Shown here piece after piece: positions 36,262 through 46,046 of a stretch of 64,000 bases of DNA. The notes under the pieces were generated by a model. It saw only the letters and a program-made list of their open reading frames with translations. It was not told the origin of the DNA and did no database searches. Position 1 is the first letter of the stretch; each line of letters begins with the position of its first letter. Both the position numbers and the translations under genes were made by a program. The stretch comes from Streptomyces omiyaensis (GTDB taxonomy: Bacteria; Actinomycetota; Actinomycetes; Streptomycetales; Streptomycetaceae). The DNA lies in assembly GCF_014650895.1 (NCBI RefSeq), contig NZ_BMVV01000012.1:62001-126000 (forward strand). The letters run 5' to 3'.

Positions 36262-37209
36262 GTGACGGCCGTCGAGTCCCGACCCGCAGGGGTCGTCTTG
36301 ACTCCCAGCCCGGGGGGCCATCGGCCGTTCGGGGCCCGCGTCAAGGCATTCGTGGCGCTGACCAAGCCGCGGATCATCGAACTGCTCCTCATCACCACCG
36401 TTCCGGTGATGTTCCTCGCCGAGCAGGGCGTGCCCGACCTGTGGCTGGTGCTCGCCACCTGCTTCGGCGGCTACCTCTCGGCCGGCGGCGCCAACGCGCT
36501 CAACATGTACATCGACCGCGACATCGACGCGCTGATGGACCGCACCGCGCAGCGCCCGCTCGTGACCGGAATGGTCTCGCCGCGCGAGGGGCTGGTCTTC
36601 GGCCTCACCCTCGCCGTCGTCTCCACCCTCTGGTTCGGCCTCCTGGTCAACTGGCTCTCCGCCTGGCTCTCCCTCGGCGCGCTCCTCTTCTACGTGGTCA
36701 TCTACACGATGATCCTCAAGCGGCGCACCGCGCAGAACATCGTCTGGGGCGGCATCGCCGGCTGCATGCCCGTCCTCATCGGCTGGTCCTCGGTCACGAA
36801 CTCGATGTCCTGGGCCGCCGTCATCCTCTTCATGGTCATCTTCTTCTGGACGCCGCCGCACTACTGGCCGCTGTCGATGAAGGTGAAGGAGGACTACGCG
36901 CGCGTGGGCGTGCCGATGCTGCCGGTGGTCGCCTCCCACAAGGTCGTCGCCAAGCAGATCGTGCTCTACAGCTGGGTCATGGTCGCGGTCTCGCTGCTGC
37001 TCACCCCGCTGGGCTACACCGGCTGGTTCTACACCGCCGTCGCCCTCGCCACCGGCGGCTGGTGGCTGTGGGAGGCCCACGGCCTGCTCAACCGCGCCAA
37101 GGCCGAGGTCACCGGCGCGAAGCTCAAGGAGATGCGCCTCTTCCACTGGTCCATCACCTACGTGTCGCTGCTCTTCGTGGCCGTCGCGGTGGACCCCTTC
37201 CTGCGCTGA
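36262..37209 (+). CDS. ctaB: protoheme IX farnesyltransferase (heme O synthase)
   Basis: 315 aa from GTG at 36262 (AGGGG six bases upstream). About eight to nine membrane helices. The UbiA-type aspartate motif is 'NALNMYIDRDIDALMDRTAQRPL', and the second loop is 'VKEDYARVGVPMLPVV'. Adds the farnesyl chain to heme B, giving heme O for the aa3-type terminal oxidase. ctaA, the next enzyme, lies 1.7 kb away in the opposite orientation. Confidence 0.96.
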   Translation: MTAVESRPAGVVLTPSPGGHRPFGARVKAFVALTKPRIIELLLITTVPVMFLAEQGVPDLWLVLATCFGGYLSAGGANALNMYIDRDIDALMDRTAQRPLVTGMVSPREGLVFGLTLAVVSTLWFGLLVNWLSAWLSLGALLFYVVIYTMILKRRTAQNIVWGGIAGCMPVLIGWSSVTNSMSWAAVILFMVIFFWTPPHYWPLSMKVKEDYARVGVPMLPVVASHKVVAKQIVLYSWVMVAVSLLLTPLGYTGWFYTAVALATGGWWLWEAHGLLNRAKAEVTGAKLKEMRLFHWSITYVSLLFVAVAVDPFLR

Positions 37210-37227
37210 CCCGGGACCGACCGGCTC

Positions 37228-37271
37228 CGACGGCCGGGTCGTGTGGGCTGTCCCACGCGGCCCGGCCGTCG
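37228..37271 (+). terminator. ctaB terminator
   Basis: 20-bp stem (37228-37247 with 37252-37271) with only two G-U pairs and a 4-nt loop. It starts 18 nt after the stop. Confidence 0.8.
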
Positions 37272-37304
37272 CCAGTCGATCTACCCCTCGGTAGCATCCT
37301 TGCC

Positions 37305-37649
37305 ATGGCAGACACCACGGAAGACACCACGGCCGTCTCCCCGCGCGCCGAGCGCAAGGCGGCCAAGCTGGCCAAGGAGATCCGCGCCTTCGGCAAGGAG
37401 CACGGCGGCGTCGAGGGCCAGCTCGCCCACATCGGCCAGGCCGGCACCCGGATCGTCCTCGTCGGCGAGGACGGCGGCTGGGGCGACCTGGTGGCCCCCA
37501 CCCACGCGATCGCCCGGCAGGCCGCCGAGAAGGCCGGACTGACCCTGCACGACGAGTTCGACGGCGAGTTCGCCGCCAAGGTCGTCACCGGCCCCTACGA
37601 GTGGACCCGGATGGCCGGCATCCAGATCGGCGGCCCCGCCAACGCCTGA
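37305..37649 (+). CDS. small conserved protein of unknown function
   Basis: 114 aa; ATG at 37305. The N-terminal third is a charged helix (AERKAAKLAKEIRAFGKEHGG). The rest looks alpha/beta, with 'GTRIVLVGEDGGWGDLVAP' and 'EWTRMAGIQIGGPANA'. No signal peptide, membrane segment or catalytic motif that I recognise. It appears to be a Streptomyces-conserved gene at this locus, but I cannot assign a function. Confidence 0.8.
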   Translation: MADTTEDTTAVSPRAERKAAKLAKEIRAFGKEHGGVEGQLAHIGQAGTRIVLVGEDGGWGDLVAPTHAIARQAAEKAGLTLHDEFDGEFAAKVVTGPYEWTRMAGIQIGGPANA

Positions 37650-37656
37650 ACCGGCC

Positions 37657-37676
37657 GCCGGCCCGCCCGGGCCGGC
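37657..37676 (+). terminator. short hairpin after the 114-aa gene
   Basis: 8-bp perfect stem, 37657-37664 with 37669-37676, 4-nt loop. Confidence 0.4.
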
Positions 37677-37763
37677 CGACGGCGACGGCGCCAGGCAACA
37701 ACCTCGTGCGGGGCTCACCCGTTAGGACGTGGGGAGACACGTCCACGCAGGGAGCCCTCCGAG

Positions 37764-38843
37764 ATGATCGACACGCCACGCCTGGTGGACCAGTACTGCC
37801 ACGGGGTGCTCCGGACGGAGCTGGGCCTCGGCACCTTCGAGGCCCACCTCGGCCCGGCAGCCGTCCTGCCCGCCTCCGGCACCACCTTCTTCGACACCCA
37901 GACGGGCTTCGCCGTACGCCGCTGGTGCCCGCCGCTCCTCGGCCTCGAGGCGCACTGCCCGCCCGCCCGCTACCTCGCCCGCCGCCGCGAGCTCGGCGTC
38001 GCCGAGACCGGCCGCCGGCTGCTGCGGGGCGCCGGCGTCGGCACCTACCTCGTCGACACCGGTCTGCCCGGCGACCTCACCGGGCCCGCCGAACTCGCCG
38101 CCGCCGGACGGGGCCGCGCCCACGAGATCGTGCGCCTCGAACCCCTCGCCGAACAGGTCGCCGACACCTCCGGGACCGTCGACGCCTTCCTCGCCAACCT
38201 CACCGAGGCCGTCCAGGACGCCGCCGTCCGCTCGGTGGCCTTCTCCTCGGCCGCCGCCGCGCGCTGCGGCCTCGCCGCCGGCGCCGAGGCCCCCGGCCGC
38301 GCCGACGTCCGCCGGGCCACCGGGCGCTGGCTCGCCGACCGGTCCGCCGGGGGCCCCCTCGACTCCCCGGTGCTCCTGCGCCACCTGTTGTGGATCGCGG
38401 TGGGCGCGGGACGCCCGCTCCAGCTGCACACCGGGGACCGCGACCCGGGCGCCCTGGCCGGCTTCGCCGCCGCCACCTCCGGGCTCGGAGCCGACCTCGT
38501 CCTGCTGCACGGCTCGCCGCACCACCGGACGGCGGCGCGGCTGGCCGGGGCCTTCCCGCACGTCTACGCGGACCTGGGCGCCGCCCTCGCCCACACCGGG
38601 GCCCGGGCGGCGGACGTCCTCGCCGAGGTCCTGGAGCTCGCCCCCTTCGGCAAGCTGCTCTACTCCAGCGGCGCCCGCGCCCTGCCCGAGCTGCACGTGG
38701 TGGCCGCCAGCGCCTTCCGCGCCGCCCTCGGCCGGGTGCTGGGCTCCTGGGTCCTGGACGGCGCCTGGTCGCGCACCGACGCCCAGCGGGTCGCCTCGAT
38801 GATCGCCGCGGACAACGCGACGCGGGTCTACCGGCTGGGGTGA
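37764..38843 (+). CDS. amidohydrolase-like protein
   Basis: 359 aa. The pattern resembles a TIM-barrel amidohydrolase: an early 'DQYCHGVLRTEL' in place of the usual HxH, 'PLQLHTGDRDP' (H-x-G/D strand), 'DLVLLHGSPHHRTAARLAGAFPHVYADLGAAL' and 'LLYSSGA' near the end. This is the order seen in FluG N-terminal/amidohydrolase-2 proteins. The first metal motif is YCHG rather than HxH, so the metal site may be incomplete. Single gene between ctaB's neighbour and ctaA (convergent). Substrate unknown. Confidence 0.7.
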   Translation: MIDTPRLVDQYCHGVLRTELGLGTFEAHLGPAAVLPASGTTFFDTQTGFAVRRWCPPLLGLEAHCPPARYLARRRELGVAETGRRLLRGAGVGTYLVDTGLPGDLTGPAELAAAGRGRAHEIVRLEPLAEQVADTSGTVDAFLANLTEAVQDAAVRSVAFSSAAAARCGLAAGAEAPGRADVRRATGRWLADRSAGGPLDSPVLLRHLLWIAVGAGRPLQLHTGDRDPGALAGFAAATSGLGADLVLLHGSPHHRTAARLAGAFPHVYADLGAALAHTGARAADVLAEVLELAPFGKLLYSSGARALPELHVVAASAFRAALGRVLGSWVLDGAWSRTDAQRVASMIAADNATRVYRLG

Positions 38844-38879
38844 GCGGCCGGTGGACCCGCGTCGGGGTGCGGGGGAGCG

Positions 38880-39839
38880 TCAGACCGAGGCCGGCTCCGG
38901 GTCCGCCTGGGCCGGGATCTCCGCCGTCGGCAGCGGCCGCTCGCGCAGGCTCAGGGCCAGGCGGAGCACCGCGATCCACATCAGCGAGGAGCCGAGCATG
39001 TGGGCGGCGACGAGGAGCTCGGGGACGCCGGTGAAGTACTGGACGTAACCGATGACGCCCTGCGCGAGGACCACGACCAGCAGGTCGCGGGCGCGGGCGC
39101 GGGTGTCGTCCGGGGCGTCGACGACGCGCAGGACCAGCCACATGGCGACGGCGAGGGCGCAGACGGCCCAGGCGGCGATGGCGTGGAGGTGGGCGGCGTT
39201 CGTCCAGTCCCACGGCATGCGGGGCACGTCGCTGCTGTCGCCCGCGTGCTTGCCGGCGCCGGTCACCGTGGTGCCCAGCACGATCAGCAGGCCCGAGACG
39301 ATCGTGATCGCCCAGGACAGCTTCCGTACCGGGCCGGGCACGCGCGGGCGCGCGGGGGTGTCGCCCTCGCCGGTCCGGTGCCAGGTGATCACCGCGACGG
39401 TGAGCAGGGCGTTGGCGGCCAGGAAGTGACCGGCCACCGTCCACGGGTTGAGGCCCATCCAGACGGTGATGCCGCCGATGACGGCGTTGCTCATCACGAT
39501 CCAGAACTGCGCCCAGCCCCAGCGGGTCAGGCCGCGGCGCCACGGCTTGGTCGAGCGGGCGGCGACGATCGCCCAGCCGACGGCGGCCGACAGGACGTAG
39601 GTCAGCATCCGGTTGCCGAACTCGATCAGTCCGCGGTAGCCCTGCTCGGGCGTCACGATCAGGCTGTCGTCCGTGCACTTGGGCCAGGTGTCGCAGCCGA
39701 GACCGGAACCGGTCAGCCGGACCGCGCCACCCGTCACGATGATGAGCACGCTCATCACGACGGCGGAGAGCGCGGCGCGCCGGAGGATCCGGGGGGAGGG
39801 CGTCCAGCGCCGGGCGATGAAGGCGAGGGGGGTCTGCAC
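38880..39839 (-). CDS. ctaA: heme A synthase (COX15/CtaA)
   Basis: 319 aa from GTG at 39839; a GTG at 39869 would add ten residues. I prefer 39839 because a TACGAT -10-like hexamer (minus strand, 39847-39852) lies 7 nt upstream, which would make a leaderless message. Eight membrane helices. Conserved 'VTGGAVRLTGSGLGCDTWPKC' (two cysteines, redox-active in the family) and heme-ligand His in 'TWHRTG' and 'NAAHLHAIAAW'. Converts heme O to heme A. Confidence 0.93.
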   Translation of the reverse strand: MQTPLAFIARRWTPSPRILRRAALSAVVMSVLIIVTGGAVRLTGSGLGCDTWPKCTDDSLIVTPEQGYRGLIEFGNRMLTYVLSAAVGWAIVAARSTKPWRRGLTRWGWAQFWIVMSNAVIGGITVWMGLNPWTVAGHFLAANALLTVAVITWHRTGEGDTPARPRVPGPVRKLSWAITIVSGLLIVLGTTVTGAGKHAGDSSDVPRMPWDWTNAAHLHAIAAWAVCALAVAMWLVLRVVDAPDDTRARARDLLVVVLAQGVIGYVQYFTGVPELLVAAHMLGSSLMWIAVLRLALSLRERPLPTAEIPAQADPEPASV

Positions 39840-39947
39840 GGGCCCTATCGTAGGCGCGGGCTTGTGCACGCTTTCACGAGGGGTGGCTTGTCGGGAAACG
39901 TCACCCTCTGGTCCCTTCCGGCTACTCCGGGCGCCTCCCCCGGGCGG

Positions 39948-40708
39948 CTACTCCCAGCGGAAGAAGCGCGCGGCCGCCCCGAGCCCCAGGACGGCCCAGA
40001 CGGCGAGGATCAGGGCGTCCGCCCACGGCATGCCCGCGCCGCCCTGGAGGACGTCCCTGAGGCCGTCGGAGAGGGCGGAGACGGGCAGCAGCGCCAGGAC
40101 GTCGCCGGCCGCGCCGAACTTCTCCAGCGGGACGATCACCCCGCCGCCGACCAGGAGCAGCAGGAAGACCAGGTTGGCCGCGGCGAGGGTGGCCTCGGCC
40201 CTGAGCGTGCCGGCCATCAGCAGCCCGAGCCCGGAGAAGGCGGCGGTGCCGAGGACCAGCAGGAGCAGGACGGCGAGCGGGCCGCCCTGCGGGGACCAGC
40301 CGAGAGCGAGCGCGATGCCGGTCAGGAGCGCGATCTGGAGGACCTCGGTGACCAGCACGGAGAGGGTCTTCGCGGTCATCAGGGCCCAGCGGGGCAGCGG
40401 GGAGGCGCCCAGCCGCTTCAGGACCCCGTAGCGGCGCTCGAAGCCGGTGGCGATGGCCTGGCCGGTGAAGGCGGTGGACATCACGGCGAGCGCGAGGACG
40501 CCGGGGGCGAGGAAGTCGACGGCCTTCCCCTCGCCGGTGTCGACGACGTCGACGGTCGAGAAGAGCACCAGGAGGAGCGACGGGATGATCACCGTGAGGA
40601 GGAGCTGCTCGCCGTTGCGGAGCAGCATCCGGGTCTCCAGGGCGGTCTGGGCCGCGATCATCCGGCCGACCGGGGCGGCGCCCGGAGCGGGGGAGTGGGT
40701 GCCTGCGC

Positions 40709-40712
<4 letters not shown>
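39948..40712 (-). CDS. ABC-2 type transporter permease
   Basis: 254 aa from GTG at 40712 (GGAG upstream), overlapping the ATPase gene's stop. Six membrane helices with the ABC-2 layout, including 'RYGVLKRLGASPLPRWALMTAKTL', the cytoplasmic coupling region. With the adjacent ATPase it forms an exporter of drug- or lipid-type substrate; the substrate is not readable. Its start/stop coupling implies equal expression. Confidence 0.92.
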
Positions 40713-41644
<932 letters not shown>

Positions 41645-41748
41645 GCGGGGAAGTCTAAGGACCCGCCGGGGCGGGGCGGGCCGCGGCCCCGGGGGAGGAG
41701 GGCCGGGCGGTGCCGTATGCGCGGTCGCGTGCGGGGCAGGAGCGCCGT

Positions 41749-42642
41749 ATGACGGTCTTCGTGGGCACCTCGGGATGGCAGTACCGGGACTGGCGCGGCA
41801 CCTTCTACCCCGAGGGCGTGCCGCAGCGGCTCTGGCTGGAGGAGTACGCGGGCCGGTTCGCCACGGTGGAGAACAACGGCTCCTTCTACCGGCTGCCCGA
41901 GCGGTCGACCTTCGCGGCCTGGCGCAGACGGACGCCCGAGGGCTTCGTCATGGCGGTCAAGGCGACCCGGCGGCTGACCCACGACAAGCGGCTGCGGGAG
42001 CCGGAGGAGCTGGTGGCGGAGCTGATGGGGCGGGCCGAGGCGCTCGGTGACCGGCTGGGGCCGGTGCTGCTCCAGTTCCCGCCGTCGCTGCGGGCCGACA
42101 CGGGGCTGCTCGACGCGGTCCTCGCCTGTTTCCCGGCCGGGGTGCGGGTGGCCGTCGAGCCGCGGCACGCCTCGTGGTGGACGGACCGGACCGAGGCGGT
42201 GCTGGCGGAGCGGGGGGCCGCGCTGTGCTGGGCGGACCGGAAGTCCCGGCCGGTGACCCCGCTGTGGCGGACGGCGGACTGGGGCTATCTGCGCCTGCAC
42301 GAGGGCCGGGCCCGGCCGTGGCCGGCGTACGGCCGGCGGGCGCTGGAGAGCTGGGTGGAGCGGCTCGCCGAGGGACGGCCGAAGGGGGCGGACGCGTACG
42401 TCTACTTCAACAACGACCCGGGGGTCGAGGCACCCCGTGACGCGGCCGTCTTCCGCGACCTGATGAGCGCGGCGGGGCGGCCGGTCGCCGTGCCGACGCC
42501 GGGGCGGGACGAGGGGGAACCGGCTGGTCAGGGCAGTGGGATTCGTCCTACGAATGATCGTTTCCGCAGGTCAGGTAAGCCTTACCTGAGTGATGCACGC
42601 CATCGTGACCACTTCCGGCGCGGCTTGTCACTGCCTGATTAA
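41749..42642 (+). CDS. DUF72 family protein with a C-terminal extension into the suf promoter
   Basis: 297 aa from ATG at 41749 (AGGAG upstream). DUF72 (YecE-like TIM barrel): 'VFVGTSGWQYRDWRGTFYPEG', 'TVENNGSFYRLPERSTF', 'FVMAVKATRRLTH', 'GPVLLQFPPSL', 'VYFNNDPG'. The family's function is unknown. The domain normally ends soon after the NNDPG block. Here about 45 extra residues with different composition run through three palindromes upstream of sufR, and the TAA lies in the AT-rich promoter. The extension may be a lost stop or a genuine late end. Confidence 0.85.
   Translation: MTVFVGTSGWQYRDWRGTFYPEGVPQRLWLEEYAGRFATVENNGSFYRLPERSTFAAWRRRTPEGFVMAVKATRRLTHDKRLREPEELVAELMGRAEALGDRLGPVLLQFPPSLRADTGLLDAVLACFPAGVRVAVEPRHASWWTDRTEAVLAERGAALCWADRKSRPVTPLWRTADWGYLRLHEGRARPWPAYGRRALESWVERLAEGRPKGADAYVYFNNDPGVEAPRDAAVFRDLMSAAGRPVAVPTPGRDEGEPAGQGSGIRPTNDRFRRSGKPYLSDARHRDHFRRGLSLPD
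42541..42555. promoter_or_regulatory. palindrome ATTCGTCCTACGAAT upstream of sufR
   Basis: Perfect 6-bp arms separated by three bases, about 105 bp before the sufR start. The binding protein is unknown. Confidence 0.4.
42571..42589. promoter_or_regulatory. DtxR/IdeR/DmdR-type iron box upstream of sufR
   Basis: TCAGGTAAGCCTTACCTGA is a perfect 19-bp inverted repeat that fits the DtxR-family core AGGTNAGNCTNACCT at every defined position. Streptomyces DmdR1 uses TTAGGTTAGGCTAACCTAA. It lies 72-90 bp upstream of the sufR start, so iron-dependent control of the Fe-S assembly operon is likely. Confidence 0.75.
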
Positions 42643-42661
42643 TTACGCAACAATGGCGTTG
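42637..42661 (+). promoter_or_regulatory. suf promoter -10 region and SufR-type box
   Basis: CAAC-N6-GTTG at 42648-42661 is the half-site pattern reported, as I recall, for SufR of S. avermitilis. Its last base is the first base of the sufR GTG start. An AT-rich GATTAATT (42637-42644) is the probable -10 region. This layout suggests a very short or leaderless transcript with the repressor sitting on the start site. Confidence 0.65.
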
Positions 42662-43386
42662 TGAAAAACCTTGGCGCGGCTCCGTCGGAGGAACTCGCGA
42701 CCCGAGAGCGGTCCACACGCAACCGGGTCGCGCGGTCCATCCTGGACCACGGGCCGTCCACCGTCGCCGACCTCGCCGAGCGGCTGGGCCTCACCCAGGC
42801 CGCGGTCCGCCGCCACCTCGACGCGCTCGTCGCCGAGCAGGTGGTCGAGGCCCGCGAGAAGCGCGTCTACGGAGCCCGCACCCGCGGCCGCCCCGCCAAG
42901 GTCTTCGCCCTCACCGACTGCGGCCGGGACGCCTTCGACCAGTCGTACGACTCCCTCGCCGTCGAGGCGCTCCGCTGGATCGAGCGCAACGCCGGCGGAG
43001 AGGCCGCCGTCGCCGCCTTCGCCCGCGACCGGATCGAGGCCCAGGCGGAGTCCTACCGGGAGGCCGTCGAGTCGGTCGAGCCGGAACAGCGGGCCGAGGC
43101 GTTGGCCAAGGCCCTGACGGCGGACGGGTACGCTGCCACTGCGCGCAACGCGCCGGTCGGCGAGCAGCTCTGCCAGCACCACTGCCCGGTCGCCCACGTC
43201 GCCGAGCAGTACCCCCAGCTGTGCGAGGCGGAAACGGAGATCTTCTCCCGCCTCCTGGGAACGCACGTCCAGCGCCTGGCCACCATCGCCCACGGTGACG
43301 GCGTCTGCACCACGTTCATCCCGCACAGCGCCCCACAGACCACCGAAACAGCATCTGTCAGCACGGCCGGGAGGAACCCCGCATGA
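42661..43386 (+). CDS. sufR: Fe-S sensing repressor SufR
   Basis: 241 aa; GTG at 42661. A winged helix-turn-helix N-terminus (STVADLAERLGLTQAAVRRHLDAL, about residues 33-56) is followed by 'GRPAKVFALTDCGRDAF'. The C-terminal cysteines C171, C175, C188 and C216 match the cluster-binding pattern of SufR proteins. It represses the suf operon when its cluster is intact and releases it on Fe-S or oxidative stress. The stop overlaps the sufB ATG. Confidence 0.93.
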   Translation: MKNLGAAPSEELATRERSTRNRVARSILDHGPSTVADLAERLGLTQAAVRRHLDALVAEQVVEAREKRVYGARTRGRPAKVFALTDCGRDAFDQSYDSLAVEALRWIERNAGGEAAVAAFARDRIEAQAESYREAVESVEPEQRAEALAKALTADGYAATARNAPVGEQLCQHHCPVAHVAEQYPQLCEAETEIFSRLLGTHVQRLATIAHGDGVCTTFIPHSAPQTTETASVSTAGRNPA

Positions 43387-44798
43387 CCACCGAGATCAGC
43401 CACCCCGAGCTCGAGGGCCTGGGTCGGTACGAGTACGGCTGGGCCGACTCGGACGCGGCCGGCGCCACTGCCAAGCGCGGTCTGGGCGAGGAAGTCGTCC
43501 GCGACATCTCCTCGAAGAAGAACGAGCCCGAGTGGATGCTGAAGCTGCGTCTCAAGGGTCTGCGCCTCTTCGACAAGAAGCCCATGCCGACCTGGGGATC
43601 CGACCTCGGCGGCATCGACTTCGACAACATCAAGTACTTCGTGCGGTCCACCGAGAAGCAGGCGGCCTCCTGGGAGGAGCTGCCGGAGGACATCAAGAAC
43701 ACGTACGACAAGCTCGGCATCCCGGAGGCGGAGAAGCAGCGCCTCGTCGCCGGTGTCGCCGCCCAGTACGAGTCCGAGGTCGTCTACCACCAGATCCGCG
43801 AGGACCTGGAGGAGCAGGGCGTCATCTTCGTCGACACCGACACCGCGCTGAAGGAGCACGAGGAGCTCTTCAAGGAGTACTTCGGCACCGTCATCCCGGT
43901 CGGCGACAACAAGTTCGCCTCCCTGAACACCGCCGTCTGGTCCGGCGGATCGTTCATCTACGTGCCGAAGGGCGTGCACGTCGAGATCCCGCTCCAGGCC
44001 TACTTCCGCATCAACACGGAGAACATGGGCCAGTTCGAGCGGACGCTGATCATCGTCGACGAGGACGCCTACGTCCACTACGTCGAGGGCTGCACCGCCC
44101 CGATCTACTCCTCCGACTCGCTGCACTCCGCGGTCGTCGAGATCATCGTGAAGAAGGGCGGCCGCTGCCGCTACACGACCATCCAGAACTGGTCGAACAA
44201 CGTCTACAACCTGGTGACCAAGCGCGCCGTCGCCTACGAGGGCGCCACCATGGAGTGGGTCGACGGCAACATCGGCTCCAAGGTCACCATGAAGTACCCG
44301 GCCGTCTACCTGATGGGCGAGCACGCCAAGGGCGAGACCCTCTCCATCGCCTTCGCGGGCGAGGGCCAGCACCAGGACGCCGGCGCCAAGATGGTCCACA
44401 TGGCCCCGAACACCTCGTCGTCCATCGTCTCCAAGTCGGTGGCGCGCGGCGGCGGCCGCACCTCCTACCGCGGCCTCATCGAGATCGGCGAGGGCGCCCC
44501 CGGCGCCAAGTCCAACGTCCTCTGCGACGCGCTGCTCGTCGACACCATCTCCCGCTCCGACACGTACCCCTACGTGGACGTGCGCGAGGACGACGTGACC
44601 ATGGGCCACGAGGCCACCGTCTCCAAGGTCTCCGAGGACCAGCTCTTCTACCTGATGCAGCGCGGTCTCACCGAGCAGGAGGCCATGGCGATGATCGTCC
44701 GCGGCTTCGTCGAGCCGATCGCCAAGGAGCTGCCGATGGAGTACGCGCTGGAGCTGAACCGGCTGATCGAGCTGCAGATGGAAGGCGCGGTCGGCTAA
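43383..44798 (+). CDS. sufB: Fe-S cluster assembly scaffold SufB
   Basis: 471 aa. Typical SufB: 'MLKLRLKGLRLFDKKPMPTWGSDL' near the N-terminus, the long beta-helix (GCTAPIYSSDSLHSAVVEI, 'VTKRAVAYEGATMEWVDGNIGSKVTMKYP') and the C-terminal 'LTEQEAMAMIVRGFVEPIAKELPMEYALELNRLIELQMEGA'. With SufC and SufD it forms the scaffold on which clusters are built. ATG overlaps the sufR stop. Confidence 0.97.
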   Translation: MTTEISHPELEGLGRYEYGWADSDAAGATAKRGLGEEVVRDISSKKNEPEWMLKLRLKGLRLFDKKPMPTWGSDLGGIDFDNIKYFVRSTEKQAASWEELPEDIKNTYDKLGIPEAEKQRLVAGVAAQYESEVVYHQIREDLEEQGVIFVDTDTALKEHEELFKEYFGTVIPVGDNKFASLNTAVWSGGSFIYVPKGVHVEIPLQAYFRINTENMGQFERTLIIVDEDAYVHYVEGCTAPIYSSDSLHSAVVEIIVKKGGRCRYTTIQNWSNNVYNLVTKRAVAYEGATMEWVDGNIGSKVTMKYPAVYLMGEHAKGETLSIAFAGEGQHQDAGAKMVHMAPNTSSSIVSKSVARGGGRTSYRGLIEIGEGAPGAKSNVLCDALLVDTISRSDTYPYVDVREDDVTMGHEATVSKVSEDQLFYLMQRGLTEQEAMAMIVRGFVEPIAKELPMEYALELNRLIELQMEGAVG

Positions 44799-44864
44799 GC
44801 GCCCCCGCCCCCTCCGTACCGCAGCGACTGATTCTTTACGCAGGAAGAGAGCAAGACGACAGCC

Positions 44865-46046
44865 ATGGCTGAGGCTCAGAACATCCCCGCGGGCTCCACC
44901 ACCGCGGGCTCGATCGCGGTGGCCGCAGAGTCCACCGTCGCCACCCGCATGAGCGCCCCGCCGTCCTTCGACGTCGCGGACTTCCCCGTCCCGCACGGAC
45001 GCGAGGAGGAGTGGCGCTTCACCCCGCTCGCCCGCCTCCGCGGCCTGCACGACGGCACCGCCGTCGCGACCGGCGAGGGCGTCCGGGTCGAGATCGAGGC
45101 CCCCGAGGGCGTCACCGTGGAGACCGTCGGCCGCGAGGACGAGCGGCTGCGCAAGGCCGGCAAGCCGGTCGACCGCGTCGCCGCCCAGGCGTACTCCTCC
45201 TTCGAGAAGGCCTCGGTCGTCACCGTCGCCAAGGAGGCCGTCCTCGACGAGCCGATCCGGATCGCCGTGCACGGCCAGGGCGGCGTCGCCTTCGGCCACC
45301 AGGTGATCGAGCTCGGCGCCTTCGCCGAGGCCGTCGTCGTCATCGACCACACCGGTGACGCGGTGCTCGCCGCCAACGTGGACTTCGTCCTCGGCGACGG
45401 CGCCAAGCTCACCGTCGTCTCCGTGCAGGACTGGGAGAAGGACGCCGTCCACGTCGCCCAGCACAACGCGCTGCTCGGCCGCGACGCCTCCTTCAAGTCG
45501 GTCGTGGTCACCTTCGGCGGCGACGTCGTCCGCCTCCACCCGCGCGTCAGCTACGCCGCCCCCGGCGGCTCGGCCGAGCTCTTCGGCCTCTACTTCACCG
45601 ACGCCGGCCAGCACCAGGAGCACCGCCTCCTGGTCGACCACAACACCCCGCACTGCTCCTCGAACGTGGCCTACAAGGGCGCGCTCCAGGGCCAGGACGC
45701 CCACGCGGTGTGGATCGGCGACGTCCTCATCCAGGCCGCGGCCGAGGGCACCGACACCTACGAGCTCAACCGGAACCTGGTCCTCACCGACGGCGCCCGG
45801 GTCGACTCCGTGCCGAACCTGGAGATCGAGACCGGTGAGATCGCCGGCGCCGGCCACGCCTCCGCCACCGGCCGCTTCGACGACGAGCAGCTCTTCTACC
45901 TGATGGCCCGCGGCATCCCGGAGACCGAGGCCCGCCGCCTCGTCGTCCGCGGCTTCTTCGCCGAGCTGGTCCAGCAGATCGGTCTGCCGGACGTCGAGGA
46001 GCGCCTGATCGCCAAGGTCGAGGCCGAGCTGGAGGCCTCCGTCTGA
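44865..46046 (+). CDS. sufD: Fe-S cluster assembly protein SufD
   Basis: 393 aa; ATG 66 nt after sufB with GGAAGAGAG upstream. SufD shares the beta-helix of SufB: 'FPVPHGREEEWRFTPLARL', 'HNTPHCSSNVAYKGALQGQDAHAVWIGDVLIQ', and a C-terminal 'QLFYLMARGIPETEARRLVVRGFFAELV'. Partner of SufB in the SufBC2D complex. Its stop overlaps the next start (TGATG). Confidence 0.96.
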   Translation: MAEAQNIPAGSTTAGSIAVAAESTVATRMSAPPSFDVADFPVPHGREEEWRFTPLARLRGLHDGTAVATGEGVRVEIEAPEGVTVETVGREDERLRKAGKPVDRVAAQAYSSFEKASVVTVAKEAVLDEPIRIAVHGQGGVAFGHQVIELGAFAEAVVVIDHTGDAVLAANVDFVLGDGAKLTVVSVQDWEKDAVHVAQHNALLGRDASFKSVVVTFGGDVVRLHPRVSYAAPGGSAELFGLYFTDAGQHQEHRLLVDHNTPHCSSNVAYKGALQGQDAHAVWIGDVLIQAAAEGTDTYELNRNLVLTDGARVDSVPNLEIETGEIAGAGHASATGRFDDEQLFYLMARGIPETEARRLVVRGFFAELVQQIGLPDVEERLIAKVEAELEASV

